Positions 42,316-50,442 of a stretch of 54,625 bases of DNA are shown piece by piece. The position numbers were made by a program, and so were the translations under genes. The notes beneath the pieces are model-generated. The model had not been told where the DNA came from. It saw only the letters and a list, made by a program, of their open reading frames with translations, and searched no databases. This stretch comes from Gemmatimonadota bacterium. Lineage in GTDB: Bacteria > Gemmatimonadota > Gemmatimonadetes > Longimicrobiales > Gaopeijiaceae. The stretch lies in the NCBI GenBank assembly GCA_022822325.1, contig JAJEBW010000001.1:1-54625 (forward strand). The letters are read 5' to 3'. Position 1 is the first letter of the stretch. Each line of letters starts with the position of its first letter.

Positions 42316-42565
42316 ATCGCCGAAGACGCTGCACATTCGGGTGGACCGTGGACGCTGCGTGGGGAACGCCATGTGCGTGGCGCTCGCTCCGGATGTCTTC
42401 GTGCACGACGAATTTCGCCAATCCACCGTGAGGAGCTCCGCGGGCGGGAGGCGCAATCAGCTCCCGGAGGCATCTCGGGAAGCCGCCCTGGAAGCCGCCG
42501 CCAACTGTCCCACAGCGGCCATCGCCGTGACCGACCGCGCAACCGGCCGCATCCTCTTCCCCTGA
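42308..42565 (+). CDS. [3Fe-4S]-type ferredoxin
   Basis: The 85-residue protein has CVGNAMCVALAPDVF (C-x5-C) and ANCPTAAI (C-P), the three-Cys pattern of 3Fe-4S ferredoxins that feed electrons to P450s. It lacks the fourth Cys of 4Fe-4S proteins. The ATG overlaps the end of the P450 gene (8 bases) and is preceded by AAGGGAG, so the two are co-translated. Confidence 0.92.
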   Translation: MVESPKTLHIRVDRGRCVGNAMCVALAPDVFVHDEFRQSTVRSSAGGRRNQLPEASREAALEAAANCPTAAIAVTDRATGRILFP

Positions 42566-42709
42566 CCCAATCCCCGGCGCGACGGATCGCCCGGCCCGAT
42601 TCCCGCTCCAATCCGATCCCGCCGCCCCGCGACTTCCGCGTCGGCAGAGCTTGCAAGTTCGTTTCGTCCCGCTGACGCCAATCCTTCCCCCTGACCGGGT
42701 TTGCCGCCG

Positions 42710-43573
42710 ATGGCCCGCTCCAACCTCCCCGATTCCGCGCCGCAGTCGGCCGACTCCGGCCAGGCCTTCACCGTTCTGGACTTTGCGCGCCGCAAGCGGG
42801 CCGGGAAACCGATCGTGATGACTACCGGCTACGATGCGCTCTTCGCCGCCCTGGTCGACGCCGCCGGAGTGGATGCGATTCTGGTGGGCGATTCGGTGGC
42901 GACCGTGCTGTGCGGCGAGAAGACGACGCTGCCGGTGACGGTCGATCAGATGATCTATCACGGGCGAATGGTGTGCCGGGGAGCGCGCCGGGCGCTGGTT
43001 GTGGTGGACATGCCCTTCATGAGCTACCAGATCTCGCCGGAGGACGCGGTGCGCAACGGAGGCCGGGTTCTGAAGGAGACGGGGGCGGGGGCGGTCAAGC
43101 TGGAGGGCGGCGCGGAACATGCACCGACGGTCCGGGCCCTGGCGCGCGCCGGGATTCCGGTGATGGGCCACCTCGGATTCACTCCGCAATCGGTGCACCA
43201 GCTCGGGGGGCCGCATCTCCAGGGGCGGACGACCGGGGCGCTGGAGAAGCTGATTCTCGACGCGCGGGCGCTGGAACGGGCGGGCGCTTTCGCGATCGTG
43301 CTCTCCATGATGCCGGAGCGGATCGCGGAAAAGGTGACGCAGACGTTGCGGATTCCGACGATCGGGATTGGAGCTGGGCGGCATTGCGACGGCCAGATCC
43401 TGATTCTGCATGACCTGCTGGGTATGAGCGAGGGTGTGGATCCGCGCTACGTGAAGCGGTACGCGAAACTGGATGCGGAGGTGCGACGGGCGGTTTCGCG
43501 CTACGCGGACGAGGTGCGCGAAGGGGCCTTTCCGGGACCGGAACACATCCACCTCCCCGGGGACGGGCAATAG
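42710..43573 (+). CDS. panB: 3-methyl-2-oxobutanoate hydroxymethyltransferase PanB
   Basis: The 287-residue TIM-barrel enzyme matches PanB: MTTGYDALFAALVDAAGVDA, LVGDSVATVLCGEKTTLPVT (metal-binding Asp), VVDMPFMSYQISPEDAVRNG, VKLEGG, GHLGFTPQSVHQLGG and IGIGAG..CDGQILILHDLLG. It converts 2-oxoisovalerate to ketopantoate in pantothenate/CoA synthesis. The N-terminal 20 residues are disordered. TTG nine bases upstream is a less likely start. It lies downstream of the P450-ferredoxin pair with a gap of 144 bases, and convergent with leucine dehydrogenase. Confidence 0.95.
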   Translation: MARSNLPDSAPQSADSGQAFTVLDFARRKRAGKPIVMTTGYDALFAALVDAAGVDAILVGDSVATVLCGEKTTLPVTVDQMIYHGRMVCRGARRALVVVDMPFMSYQISPEDAVRNGGRVLKETGAGAVKLEGGAEHAPTVRALARAGIPVMGHLGFTPQSVHQLGGPHLQGRTTGALEKLILDARALERAGAFAIVLSMMPERIAEKVTQTLRIPTIGIGAGRHCDGQILILHDLLGMSEGVDPRYVKRYAKLDAEVRRAVSRYADEVREGAFPGPEHIHLPGDGQ

Positions 43574-43717
43574 CTCGCGCGTTTCGCGGGGTGGCCGGAC
43601 GGGGTGAACCGATGGCCGCTCGGCAGGATTGCGAGGCCGCCCGGCAGGATTCAGTCGCCCCGGAGGAAGGGTGGACGCCCTGCTCCCGCGCGAGTGTCCG
43701 GAGCCCGGGGCCGCCGG

Positions 43718-44767
43718 CTATTCTCCCCCCGCGATCCGCTCCTCGGCGATCCAGTCCGCGGCCGCCGCCGTGCTCATCCCCCGCTCCGACGCCATGCGGA
43801 TGACGTGCAGCGTCTGTTCGTAGATGTTGGCCACCTTGGAGTAGACGGTAAAGTCCTCGGTCGCCTTGCCGAGCACCTCTTCCTGGCAGCGAATCAGGCC
43901 GCCCGAATTGACCAGGTAGTCCGGCGCGTAGAGGATGCCGCGTTCGGTCAGCGCGTCGGCGTGGCGCGCTTCGGCCAGGACGTTGTTGGCGCCGCCGGCG
44001 ATTGCGGGACAGCGGAAGCGGGGAATGGTGTCGTCGTTGATTACGGCGCCGATCGAGTTGGGGGAGAAGACGTCGCACTCCACATCGTAGATGGCGTCGG
44101 GCGAAACGACCTCGGCCCCGAGCTCGCGCGCGGCCTTCGTCAGAACCGGCCCGGCGATGTCGGTGACGGTGAGCCGCGCCCCGGCCTCGTGACAGAAGCG
44201 GGCCAGTGCAAAGCCGACATTCCCCAGCCCCTGGATGGCGATGTGGCGTCCGCCGAAGGCGTCGTTTCCGGTGGTGGCCTTCAGCGCCGCGCGGATTCCG
44301 CAGCTTACCCCGTAGGCCGTCGTGCGCGAAGGATCGCCCGCGCCTCCCGCCGATTCATGCACACAGGCGACATGCCGGGTGGCGCCGCGAATGACCGCCA
44401 TGTCGTGCGAGTTGGTCCCGATGTCCTGGCCGGCCACGTATTCCCCGGCGAGAGTGTCGACGAACCGGCCGAGCGCCCGCAGCAGGGCCGGATTCTTGTC
44501 GGCGCGGGAATCGCCAATCACCACGGACTTGCCCCCTCCCAGATTGACGCCGGCGATCGCCGCCTTGTAGGTCATGCCGCGAGCCAGGCGCAGCACATCG
44601 TCGAGCGCCTCGGCCTCGGTTGGATAGGGAAGCATCCGCACACCGCCCAGAGCCGGGCCGAGCGCGGTGTCGTGGATTGCGATGATGGCCCTCAGGCCCG
44701 TGTCGTTGTCGTTGCAGAAGACCACCTTCTCGTAGTCGTACTCGCCAAGTCGCTGAAAAAGCTGCAT
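43718..44767 (-). CDS. Leucine dehydrogenase (Glu/Leu/Phe/Val family)
   Basis: The 349-residue protein has LALGGVRMLPY-like substrate residues (GPALGGVRMLPYPTE). The catalytic lysine is in GVNLGGGKSVVIGD (about 75-88), and GQDIGTNSHDM comes next. The NAD-binding loop is IQGLGNVGFALARF (about 178-191), and 'APDYLVNSGGLI' follows. It reversibly oxidises branched-chain amino acids to 2-oxoacids, which could supply 2-oxoisovalerate to PanB next door (inference). The ATG follows AAGGAG at 12 bases on the minus strand. Confidence 0.92.
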   Translation of the reverse strand: MQLFQRLGEYDYEKVVFCNDNDTGLRAIIAIHDTALGPALGGVRMLPYPTEAEALDDVLRLARGMTYKAAIAGVNLGGGKSVVIGDSRADKNPALLRALGRFVDTLAGEYVAGQDIGTNSHDMAVIRGATRHVACVHESAGGAGDPSRTTAYGVSCGIRAALKATTGNDAFGGRHIAIQGLGNVGFALARFCHEAGARLTVTDIAGPVLTKAARELGAEVVSPDAIYDVECDVFSPNSIGAVINDDTIPRFRCPAIAGGANNVLAEARHADALTERGILYAPDYLVNSGGLIRCQEEVLGKATEDFTVYSKVANIYEQTLHVIRMASERGMSTAAAADWIAEERIAGGE

Positions 44768-45079
44768 GCGTTGGTCGCGCTCCTTGTGATCTGGTCCGGT
44801 TCGTTCCGGCGTTTCCGGCCGGGACCGGCGTCTCCGGCTGGGAAGAGTCCGGCTCGGCAGAATCCCAATCCCGCGGGAACTCCGCCCGCAACCGCTCCGT
44901 GGGCGATTGGGCGGGCGCCGGATCGCGCCGCCGTCGCCCCGAATAAGCTAACGAACCGGCGGGACATTCGATGGGGGCGATTCCACCGGTCTCTTGCGGC
45001 TACCCCCGTCGCGCACTACGGTGCCATCGTTCGTGAACCCGGCGAATCAGAACCACGACCTTGTTCCGGAGATACAGTC
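44768..45079. other. Divergent promoter region between leucine dehydrogenase and M28 peptidase
   Basis: 312 bases. An AT-rich spot (gaataagctaacg, 44940-44952) stands out in the GC-rich sequence and may hold the promoter for one or both genes. No matching -35 box is clear. A string of (c/t)ccgg(c/t) repeats lies at 44800-44855. Confidence 0.45.
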
Positions 45080-46393
45080 ATGCACCGACGCACCCCGGTC
45101 CTTGCGGCCATGGCCTTCTCTCGTCGCGCGCACCTTGCCGCGGTTGCGGCGATCGCTCTCGTTCTGCTTCTCCCAACCCTTCCCGCCGCGGCCCAGGCGG
45201 ATCCGGAGGATGACCCGATCGCCGAGATCGTCGCCCGCCTCACCCTGGACGAATACAAGGCCACGCTGAAGGGCCTGACGCAGTTCGGCGACCGCCGCCA
45301 GGGGACGCAGCGCAATCGCGACGCGGTCGACTGGATCGAGGCCTGGCTGCAGGAGTCGGGCTGCACGAACACCGAACGCATTCACTACGAATATGCGCCG
45401 GTACGGTTCGCCGACCCGCCGCGCCGCACACCGACTCCGGCGCAGGCCGCCGCCCGCCGGGCCCGACCCCGGCAGAGCGACGACCTGACCACGCCGACGG
45501 GAGGCCTCGTGGGACGGCGCGGATCCGGCGCCGGCGGCAGCACCATCTTCGGCCACCGGGGCCGCACCGGCGTCAACCGCGGCCTCATGGCGCAGCCCGA
45601 CGAGCGGATCCGCGAGCTCAACCGCGAGGAGCCGGTCGACGGCGACCGCTCCCAGGTCTACTGCACCAAGGTCGGCACCACCAACCCCGACGAGATGTAC
45701 ATCCTGGGCGCGCACATGGACGGTCACGGGGTGAACGAAGCGGTGGACGACGACGGTTCCGGCACGGCGCTGGTCATGGAGCTGGCCCGCATCTTCAGCT
45801 CCCCGGACGTGCAGACCGAACGCTCCATCCGCTTCATCCTGTGGAACAACGAGGAAACCGGACTGAACGGCGCGCGGGCGTACGTGGCGCAGCGCCAGGA
45901 GCTGCAGGGACAAGAGGATCCGCCGGGCTCCGGCCGGTATCCCGAGCCCCGCTGGCTGGGGATGATCCAGCACGACATGATGCTCTGGGACCACGGCGCG
46001 CCGGGCCCCGACGGGCGGGTCAGCCGCGACCAGCGGCCGGAAGCCGACGTCAATATCGAATTCCAGTGGAACTCGGAGATGGTCGACGAGTCGATGAACC
46101 TGGCGTTCCACTTCAAGTTCGCGAACGCGCGCTACGCGACGGACTACCCGGCCACCGTCGGCCCGCACATGACGAACACCGACTCCACGCCCTTCATGAA
46201 CCTCGTCGCCGCGATCAGCCTGCGGGAGAATGAACGCGGCGCTCAGGTGGGCGCCGGGTGGAATCCGAACTGGCACCAGCCCACCGACGTGTGGACGACC
46301 TATTCGGATGACGATTTTCGGCTCGGGCTGAACGCGGCGCAGACGACGCTGGCCGCAATCGCGCAGCTTGCGGGGGCGAGTGTGGGGCGGTAG
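45080..46393 (+). CDS. Secreted M28-family metallopeptidase
   Basis: The 437-residue protein has a signal peptide (AAVAAIALVLLLPTLPAAAQA, cleavage about 38), then an N-terminal Arg/Pro-rich spacer. The M28 zinc peptidase core follows: LGAHMDGHGVNEAVDDDGSG (about 210-229; His and Asp ligands), LWNNEETGLNGARAYVA (Glu pair) and a late His in NWHQPTDVW. Such enzymes are aminopeptidases or carboxypeptidases of peptide scavenging. The start at 45080 was chosen because the signal peptide begins there. It converges on the TPR lipoprotein with a 3-base gap. Confidence 0.9.
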   Translation: MHRRTPVLAAMAFSRRAHLAAVAAIALVLLLPTLPAAAQADPEDDPIAEIVARLTLDEYKATLKGLTQFGDRRQGTQRNRDAVDWIEAWLQESGCTNTERIHYEYAPVRFADPPRRTPTPAQAAARRARPRQSDDLTTPTGGLVGRRGSGAGGSTIFGHRGRTGVNRGLMAQPDERIRELNREEPVDGDRSQVYCTKVGTTNPDEMYILGAHMDGHGVNEAVDDDGSGTALVMELARIFSSPDVQTERSIRFILWNNEETGLNGARAYVAQRQELQGQEDPPGSGRYPEPRWLGMIQHDMMLWDHGAPGPDGRVSRDQRPEADVNIEFQWNSEMVDESMNLAFHFKFANARYATDYPATVGPHMTNTDSTPFMNLVAAISLRENERGAQVGAGWNPNWHQPTDVWTTYSDDDFRLGLNAAQTTLAAIAQLAGASVGR

Positions 46394-46396
46394 CGG

Positions 46397-47449
46397 TCAG
46401 CCCCCCAGCCGCGCGATCTCCGCCTCCGCGGCGATGTAGCCGAAGCCCGCCCAGCCGGACCCCTCCAGAATGCGGCGGAACATCTCCTCGGCCTGTTCGG
46501 GACGCCCGTTGTACAGGTGCCACGCGGCGACTCCGTAGGCGGTCGCGACCCCGCTCGGATCCTCGCTCGCCGGGTCCCAGAGCTCGTCGGCCGCGATCTC
46601 TCCCCGGTACATCAGAAGAAGCTGGTGGTAGCTCGTGTTCTCGATCACGTCCATGTCCGCCGAGATTCGCTCCAGGACGGCGGCCGCTTCCTCGTCGCGG
46701 TCCAGGCGGCGCAGCGCCATGTACCACCAGTGCGAGATGGCCACGAGCTGATCGGGGTTGGCGGTCACGGCGAAGTAGTCCTCGTAGGACCGCAGCGCGG
46801 TCTCGAAGTCGCCCTTGAGGTAGTGGGCGAGGGCGAGGTGATAGTGGATGTTCGACTGGAGCGTGCTCGTCGGGATGCCGCGCGCGTTTGGCTGGCCGTC
46901 CGGTTCCACCTCGTCGGGCTGTCCCCGGACCAGATCGGCAGCGTGGGAAAGATCGTCGATGGCGCGGTCGAACTCGCGGACGCTGATCCAGCGGTGGCCG
47001 CGGTGGCGGTACATGCGCGCGTCGCTCGGGTGTTTGGCGATTCCCTCCGAGAAGACCTCGATCGCCTCGCGGTAACGGCCGGTGTAGCCGATCCGGCGGC
47101 CCAGCCAGATGATCGCGTCGGCGTCGCCCGGGTTGGCCTCGTAGTCGGCGCGGGCCGCGGCCTCGTCTTCGGCCTGGCGGTTCGCGACCTCGGCCGGAGC
47201 GGGCGCGGGATGGAGCGGCTCGCCCAGCAGCGAGATGGCCTGGGCGCCCTCGGGAAGCGGGGTTGCGTCGGCTGCAGCGGTTTCGTCCGGAACCGCGTCG
47301 CCGGAATCGTTCCCGGGCGGATCGCAGGCGGCGAGCAGGGGCGCGAAGAGGGCGAGAGCGGCACAGGTCGCAGGGGGACTGCGGCGAAGGGAACCGGGGC
47401 GCAGAGGAAGAGGGCGTGCGAGAGTGGAGCGCATGAAGTCGGGCTGCAT
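46397..47449 (-). CDS. TPR-repeat lipoprotein
   Basis: The 350-residue protein has a hydrophobic N-terminus with lipobox FAPLLAACDP (Cys about 42) and an acidic spacer. About five TPR-like repeats follow (WLGRRIGYTGRYREAIEVF; HRWISVREFDRAIDDLSH; HYLKGDFETALRSYEDYF; MALRRLDRDEEAAAVLE; HLYNGRPEQAEEMFRRIL). It is probably a periplasm-facing scaffold; partners unknown. An alternative Met at position 6 is possible. It is divergent from the haem/copper monooxygenase gene. Confidence 0.82.
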   Translation of the reverse strand: MQPDFMRSTLARPLPLRPGSLRRSPPATCAALALFAPLLAACDPPGNDSGDAVPDETAAADATPLPEGAQAISLLGEPLHPAPAPAEVANRQAEDEAAARADYEANPGDADAIIWLGRRIGYTGRYREAIEVFSEGIAKHPSDARMYRHRGHRWISVREFDRAIDDLSHAADLVRGQPDEVEPDGQPNARGIPTSTLQSNIHYHLALAHYLKGDFETALRSYEDYFAVTANPDQLVAISHWWYMALRRLDRDEEAAAVLERISADMDVIENTSYHQLLLMYRGEIAADELWDPASEDPSGVATAYGVAAWHLYNGRPEQAEEMFRRILEGSGWAGFGYIAAEAEIARLGG

Positions 47450-47530
47450 GATGGGTCTGCCGGGTCACGGGGGATAAGGCGTGCGATTCCCGACAAGGTT
47501 GGGTTGCGGGTTCGCCGGGGTCAACCGGAG

Positions 47531-47560
47531 GTGGCGTGAACGGCCCGGGCCGGATAGACT
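47531..47560 (+). promoter_or_regulatory. Possible promoter for the haem/copper monooxygenase
   Basis: A TAGACT box at 47555-47560 could be a -10 element; GTGGCG at 47531-47536 is a weak -35 at an 18-base spacing. It would give a leader of about 33 bases with GGAGG ahead of the ATG at 47600. Weak evidence. Confidence 0.25.
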
Positions 47561-47599
47561 GTGCATCCATCGCCCGCAACGGAACCGGAGGTGTCCCGC

Positions 47600-49177
47600 A
47601 TGTCCATTGGCAAGCCGATCCGAGTCTCTCGCCTTTTGTGCGCATTCGTCCTGGCCGCGCTCGCCGTCGCCGGGATCGCGCCCGGCGGACTCGCCGCGCA
47701 AACCGAGTCGTCCAACCCGCCGGGCCCGCCGCCCTCCGCGGCCGAGTCCGCGAATCCCGCCGCCGACGACCCCACCTTCAACCGCGACGTCGCGCCGATC
47801 CTCCAGCGCGCCTGCGTCCGCTGCCACCGCGACAACGGCGTCGCCCCCATGTCGCTCGTCCATTTCGACGAGGTAAGGGAGCATGCCGCGCAGATCGTTC
47901 GCCGCACCCGGATCCGCGACCGCGCCGGCGCCATGCCGCCCTGGTACGTCGAGAAGGACATCGGCATCCAGCACTTCAAGGACGACATGTCGCTGGCCGA
48001 CCACGAGATCGATGCGCTGGAAGGATGGTGGCGCGCCGGAATGCCCGAGGGAGACCCCGCCGATCTGCCCCCGCCGCTCGAGTTCGAAGACGAGGTGGTG
48101 TGGGTGGCGGGCGAACCCGATCTGATCATCAGGTTGCCGGAGGTGCTGGTGAAGGGGGACGCGCCGGACTGGTGGGGCGACATCGAGCCGATCCCGACCG
48201 GGCTGGAGGAGGACCGTTGGGTCCGGTCGGTCGAGATCCGCGAGGTCAACGATGTGGGGCGCAGCGCCGACGGCGGTCACGAGGGGCGTCACACCGTCGG
48301 CGGCCGCTTCGTCGTTCACCACATGATCTGGAGCACCCGCGCACCGGCCTCCGCGGCGGGCGACGGTCCCAGGATCGTCACCTGGCCGGTCCACGAGGTC
48401 GGCCGCGAACCCGACATCTTCGACGAGGACGCGGGACGGTTGCTGCGCGCCGGATCGTCGATCGTCTCCAACTCGCTGCACCTGCACTCCAACGGCCGCG
48501 ACACCCGCGCCCACCTCGAGATCGGCTTCCGCTTCCACCCGCCCGGTTACGAACCGAAGTACCGCCGCACGACCTTCGGGCTGGGCAACGGCTCCGACAT
48601 CGACATCCGCGCGGGCGAGGCGGGCCAGGAGCTGCACGCCTACCAGGTCCTCAACCAGCACACCAAGATCGTGACCTTCGAGCCGCACCTGCACGCGCCG
48701 GGGATGCGCATGTGCCTGGAGGCGATCTGGGGCTTCAACGTCGAGACGATCAACTGCGTCGGCTACGACCACAACTGGGTGCGCGGCTACACCTATGCAC
48801 AGGACCATCAGCCGATTCTGCCCAGGGGAACGGTTCTGCACATCATCGGCTACATGGACACCTCGGAGGCCAATCGCAATGTGCCCGACACGCGCAACTG
48901 GCAGGGCTCGGGGAACCGCTCGGTGGCCAACATGTTCATCGACCTGGGGATGCGCGTGACCCTCACCGACGAACAGTTCGTGGAAGAGATGGCGCTGCGC
49001 CGCGCGCGTCTTGCACTGGGGCCGAACGACCATGTGGTCGGTTGCCCGCTCTGCATGGTGATACCGGCGAATGGCGACCCCGACTATTACACGGCGGACG
49101 GGGGAGGGGAGAACGGAGACCGGGGCGACCCGGGTCGCGCGGGGCAGGATGGGCGCCGCGAGCGGGGGAATCGGTAG
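47600..49177 (+). CDS. Exported cytochrome c-domain / copper type II monooxygenase-like protein
   Basis: The 525-residue protein has a signal peptide (SRLLCAFVLAALAVAGIAPGG...AAQ), then a short cytochrome-c-like domain with one haem site, CVRCH (C72-C75-H76). A larger beta domain carries paired His motifs (VVHHMIWS, SLHLHSNG, FEPHLHAPGMRM, with a Met), the pattern of ascorbate-dependent copper monooxygenases of the PHM/DBH type. The haem would pass electrons to the copper sites outside the cytoplasm; the substrate is unknown. The start ATG follows GGAGG at nine bases. The 45-residue C-terminus is Gly/Arg-rich. Confidence 0.82.
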   Translation: MSIGKPIRVSRLLCAFVLAALAVAGIAPGGLAAQTESSNPPGPPPSAAESANPAADDPTFNRDVAPILQRACVRCHRDNGVAPMSLVHFDEVREHAAQIVRRTRIRDRAGAMPPWYVEKDIGIQHFKDDMSLADHEIDALEGWWRAGMPEGDPADLPPPLEFEDEVVWVAGEPDLIIRLPEVLVKGDAPDWWGDIEPIPTGLEEDRWVRSVEIREVNDVGRSADGGHEGRHTVGGRFVVHHMIWSTRAPASAAGDGPRIVTWPVHEVGREPDIFDEDAGRLLRAGSSIVSNSLHLHSNGRDTRAHLEIGFRFHPPGYEPKYRRTTFGLGNGSDIDIRAGEAGQELHAYQVLNQHTKIVTFEPHLHAPGMRMCLEAIWGFNVETINCVGYDHNWVRGYTYAQDHQPILPRGTVLHIIGYMDTSEANRNVPDTRNWQGSGNRSVANMFIDLGMRVTLTDEQFVEEMALRRARLALGPNDHVVGCPLCMVIPANGDPDYYTADGGGENGDRGDPGRAGQDGRRERGNR

Positions 49178-49190
49178 GGTGGCGAAGGGA

Positions 49191-50426
49191 ATGGCGGAGT
49201 TGGCCGGGGCGCGTTCTCGGCGCCGCGCGGGCGTGAGGCCGATCCAGCGCAAGGCGGCGTGGAGCGCGGCGGCGAGCGCGCAACGCAGGCTCGACGGTTG
49301 TGGGACGGAGGCCGGTGGTGCGCCGAATCGTGGCCGGGTGGGGCGGGTCGCGCTTGTTTTCCTCCTCCTCGTCCTTGCTGCGCATGTTGTGACAGGCAAC
49401 GCGGCGACCGCGGCCCAGAGCTATCAGCGCGGCCAGAACGTTGCGCCGGCCTTTGAGGGTTGGGAGCGCAACGACGATGGTTCGTACAGCTTTCTTTTCG
49501 GCTACATGAACCGCAATTGGTCGCAGAGGATCGATGTGCCGATCGGCGAGCACAACGGTTTTTCGCCCGGTCCGGCCGATCGCGGACAACCCACGCACTT
49601 TCTGCCGCGGCGCAATCGCTTTGTCTTCAAGGTGCGGGTGCCGGCCGATTGGGGCGACCGGGAGCTGGTGTGGACGTTGACCAGCAATGGCGTCACCGAA
49701 CGCGCCTATGCAACCTTGCGGCCCGACTATATTGTGGACAACACGGTGGTCATGTCCGAAACCGGGGCGCTCGGGGCGGGGAGCAGCAATGCGCAGATGC
49801 GCGCGAATCAACCGCCGACGGTGGCGCTGGAAGGGCCGGAGGAACGCGAAGCGATTGTGGGCCAACCGGTTACGCTGACGGTGCATGTGGAGGACGATGG
49901 GTTGCTGCGGTCGCGTCGCCGGACGAGCGGGCCGCCTGCCACCGCCGCCGATTCCGCCCGCGCCGATTCGATCCGGAGCGCGCCGCCGACCTTCAGCGAA
50001 CGGCAACTGCGGCCGCCGTCGCGGATTACGGTGCAAAAGGTGAACGGGTTGTTCATGTCGTGGTTTCTGTACCGGGGAGAGGGCGTTGCGGGGATGGGAG
50101 GGTCTGCGGGGGATGCGCGGGTTGCGGGTGTTGCGGGAGGCGTTGTTGGGGGACCGGGCGCGGCCGTCGGCGCGGATGACGCGGGCGTTGGGGCCGCGAT
50201 TGACTTCGATCCGCCGCAGGTCAAGGTGTGGGAGGACACGCGAACGGGGGCGAACTCGCCGTGGGCGCCGCTCTGGATGCCCCCGGAGTTGCCGGAAGAC
50301 GGACGCTGGACGGTGACCGTGACCTTCGACCGGCCGGGCAGGTACCTGTTGCGCGGCCGGGCCGACGACGGAGGGTTGTACGCCGACGTCGAGGTGACGG
50401 TCGTGGTGCGGCCGGCGGCGAGTTAG
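49191..50426 (+). CDS. Exported hypothetical protein, partner of the monooxygenase
   Basis: A 411-residue protein with a signal-type helix (VALVFLLLVLAAHVVTG) preceded by a basic N-terminus. Its beta-rich body reads FEGWERNDDGSYSFLFGYMN (about 120), HFLPRRNRFVFKVRVP and PGRYLLRGRADDGGLYADVE at the C-terminus. A Gly/Ala/Val low-complexity insert lies at about 340-375. I know this pattern only as an uncharacterised exported protein often near such monooxygenases. The start is uncertain: ATG 49191, or a GTG nearer the signal peptide (about 49339). It lies 13 bases downstream of the monooxygenase, so probably an operon. Confidence 0.65.
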   Translation: MAELAGARSRRRAGVRPIQRKAAWSAAASAQRRLDGCGTEAGGAPNRGRVGRVALVFLLLVLAAHVVTGNAATAAQSYQRGQNVAPAFEGWERNDDGSYSFLFGYMNRNWSQRIDVPIGEHNGFSPGPADRGQPTHFLPRRNRFVFKVRVPADWGDRELVWTLTSNGVTERAYATLRPDYIVDNTVVMSETGALGAGSSNAQMRANQPPTVALEGPEEREAIVGQPVTLTVHVEDDGLLRSRRRTSGPPATAADSARADSIRSAPPTFSERQLRPPSRITVQKVNGLFMSWFLYRGEGVAGMGGSAGDARVAGVAGGVVGGPGAAVGADDAGVGAAIDFDPPQVKVWEDTRTGANSPWAPLWMPPELPEDGRWTVTVTFDRPGRYLLRGRADDGGLYADVEVTVVVRPAAS

Positions 50427-50442
50427 CGACCGGGGCGAAGGG

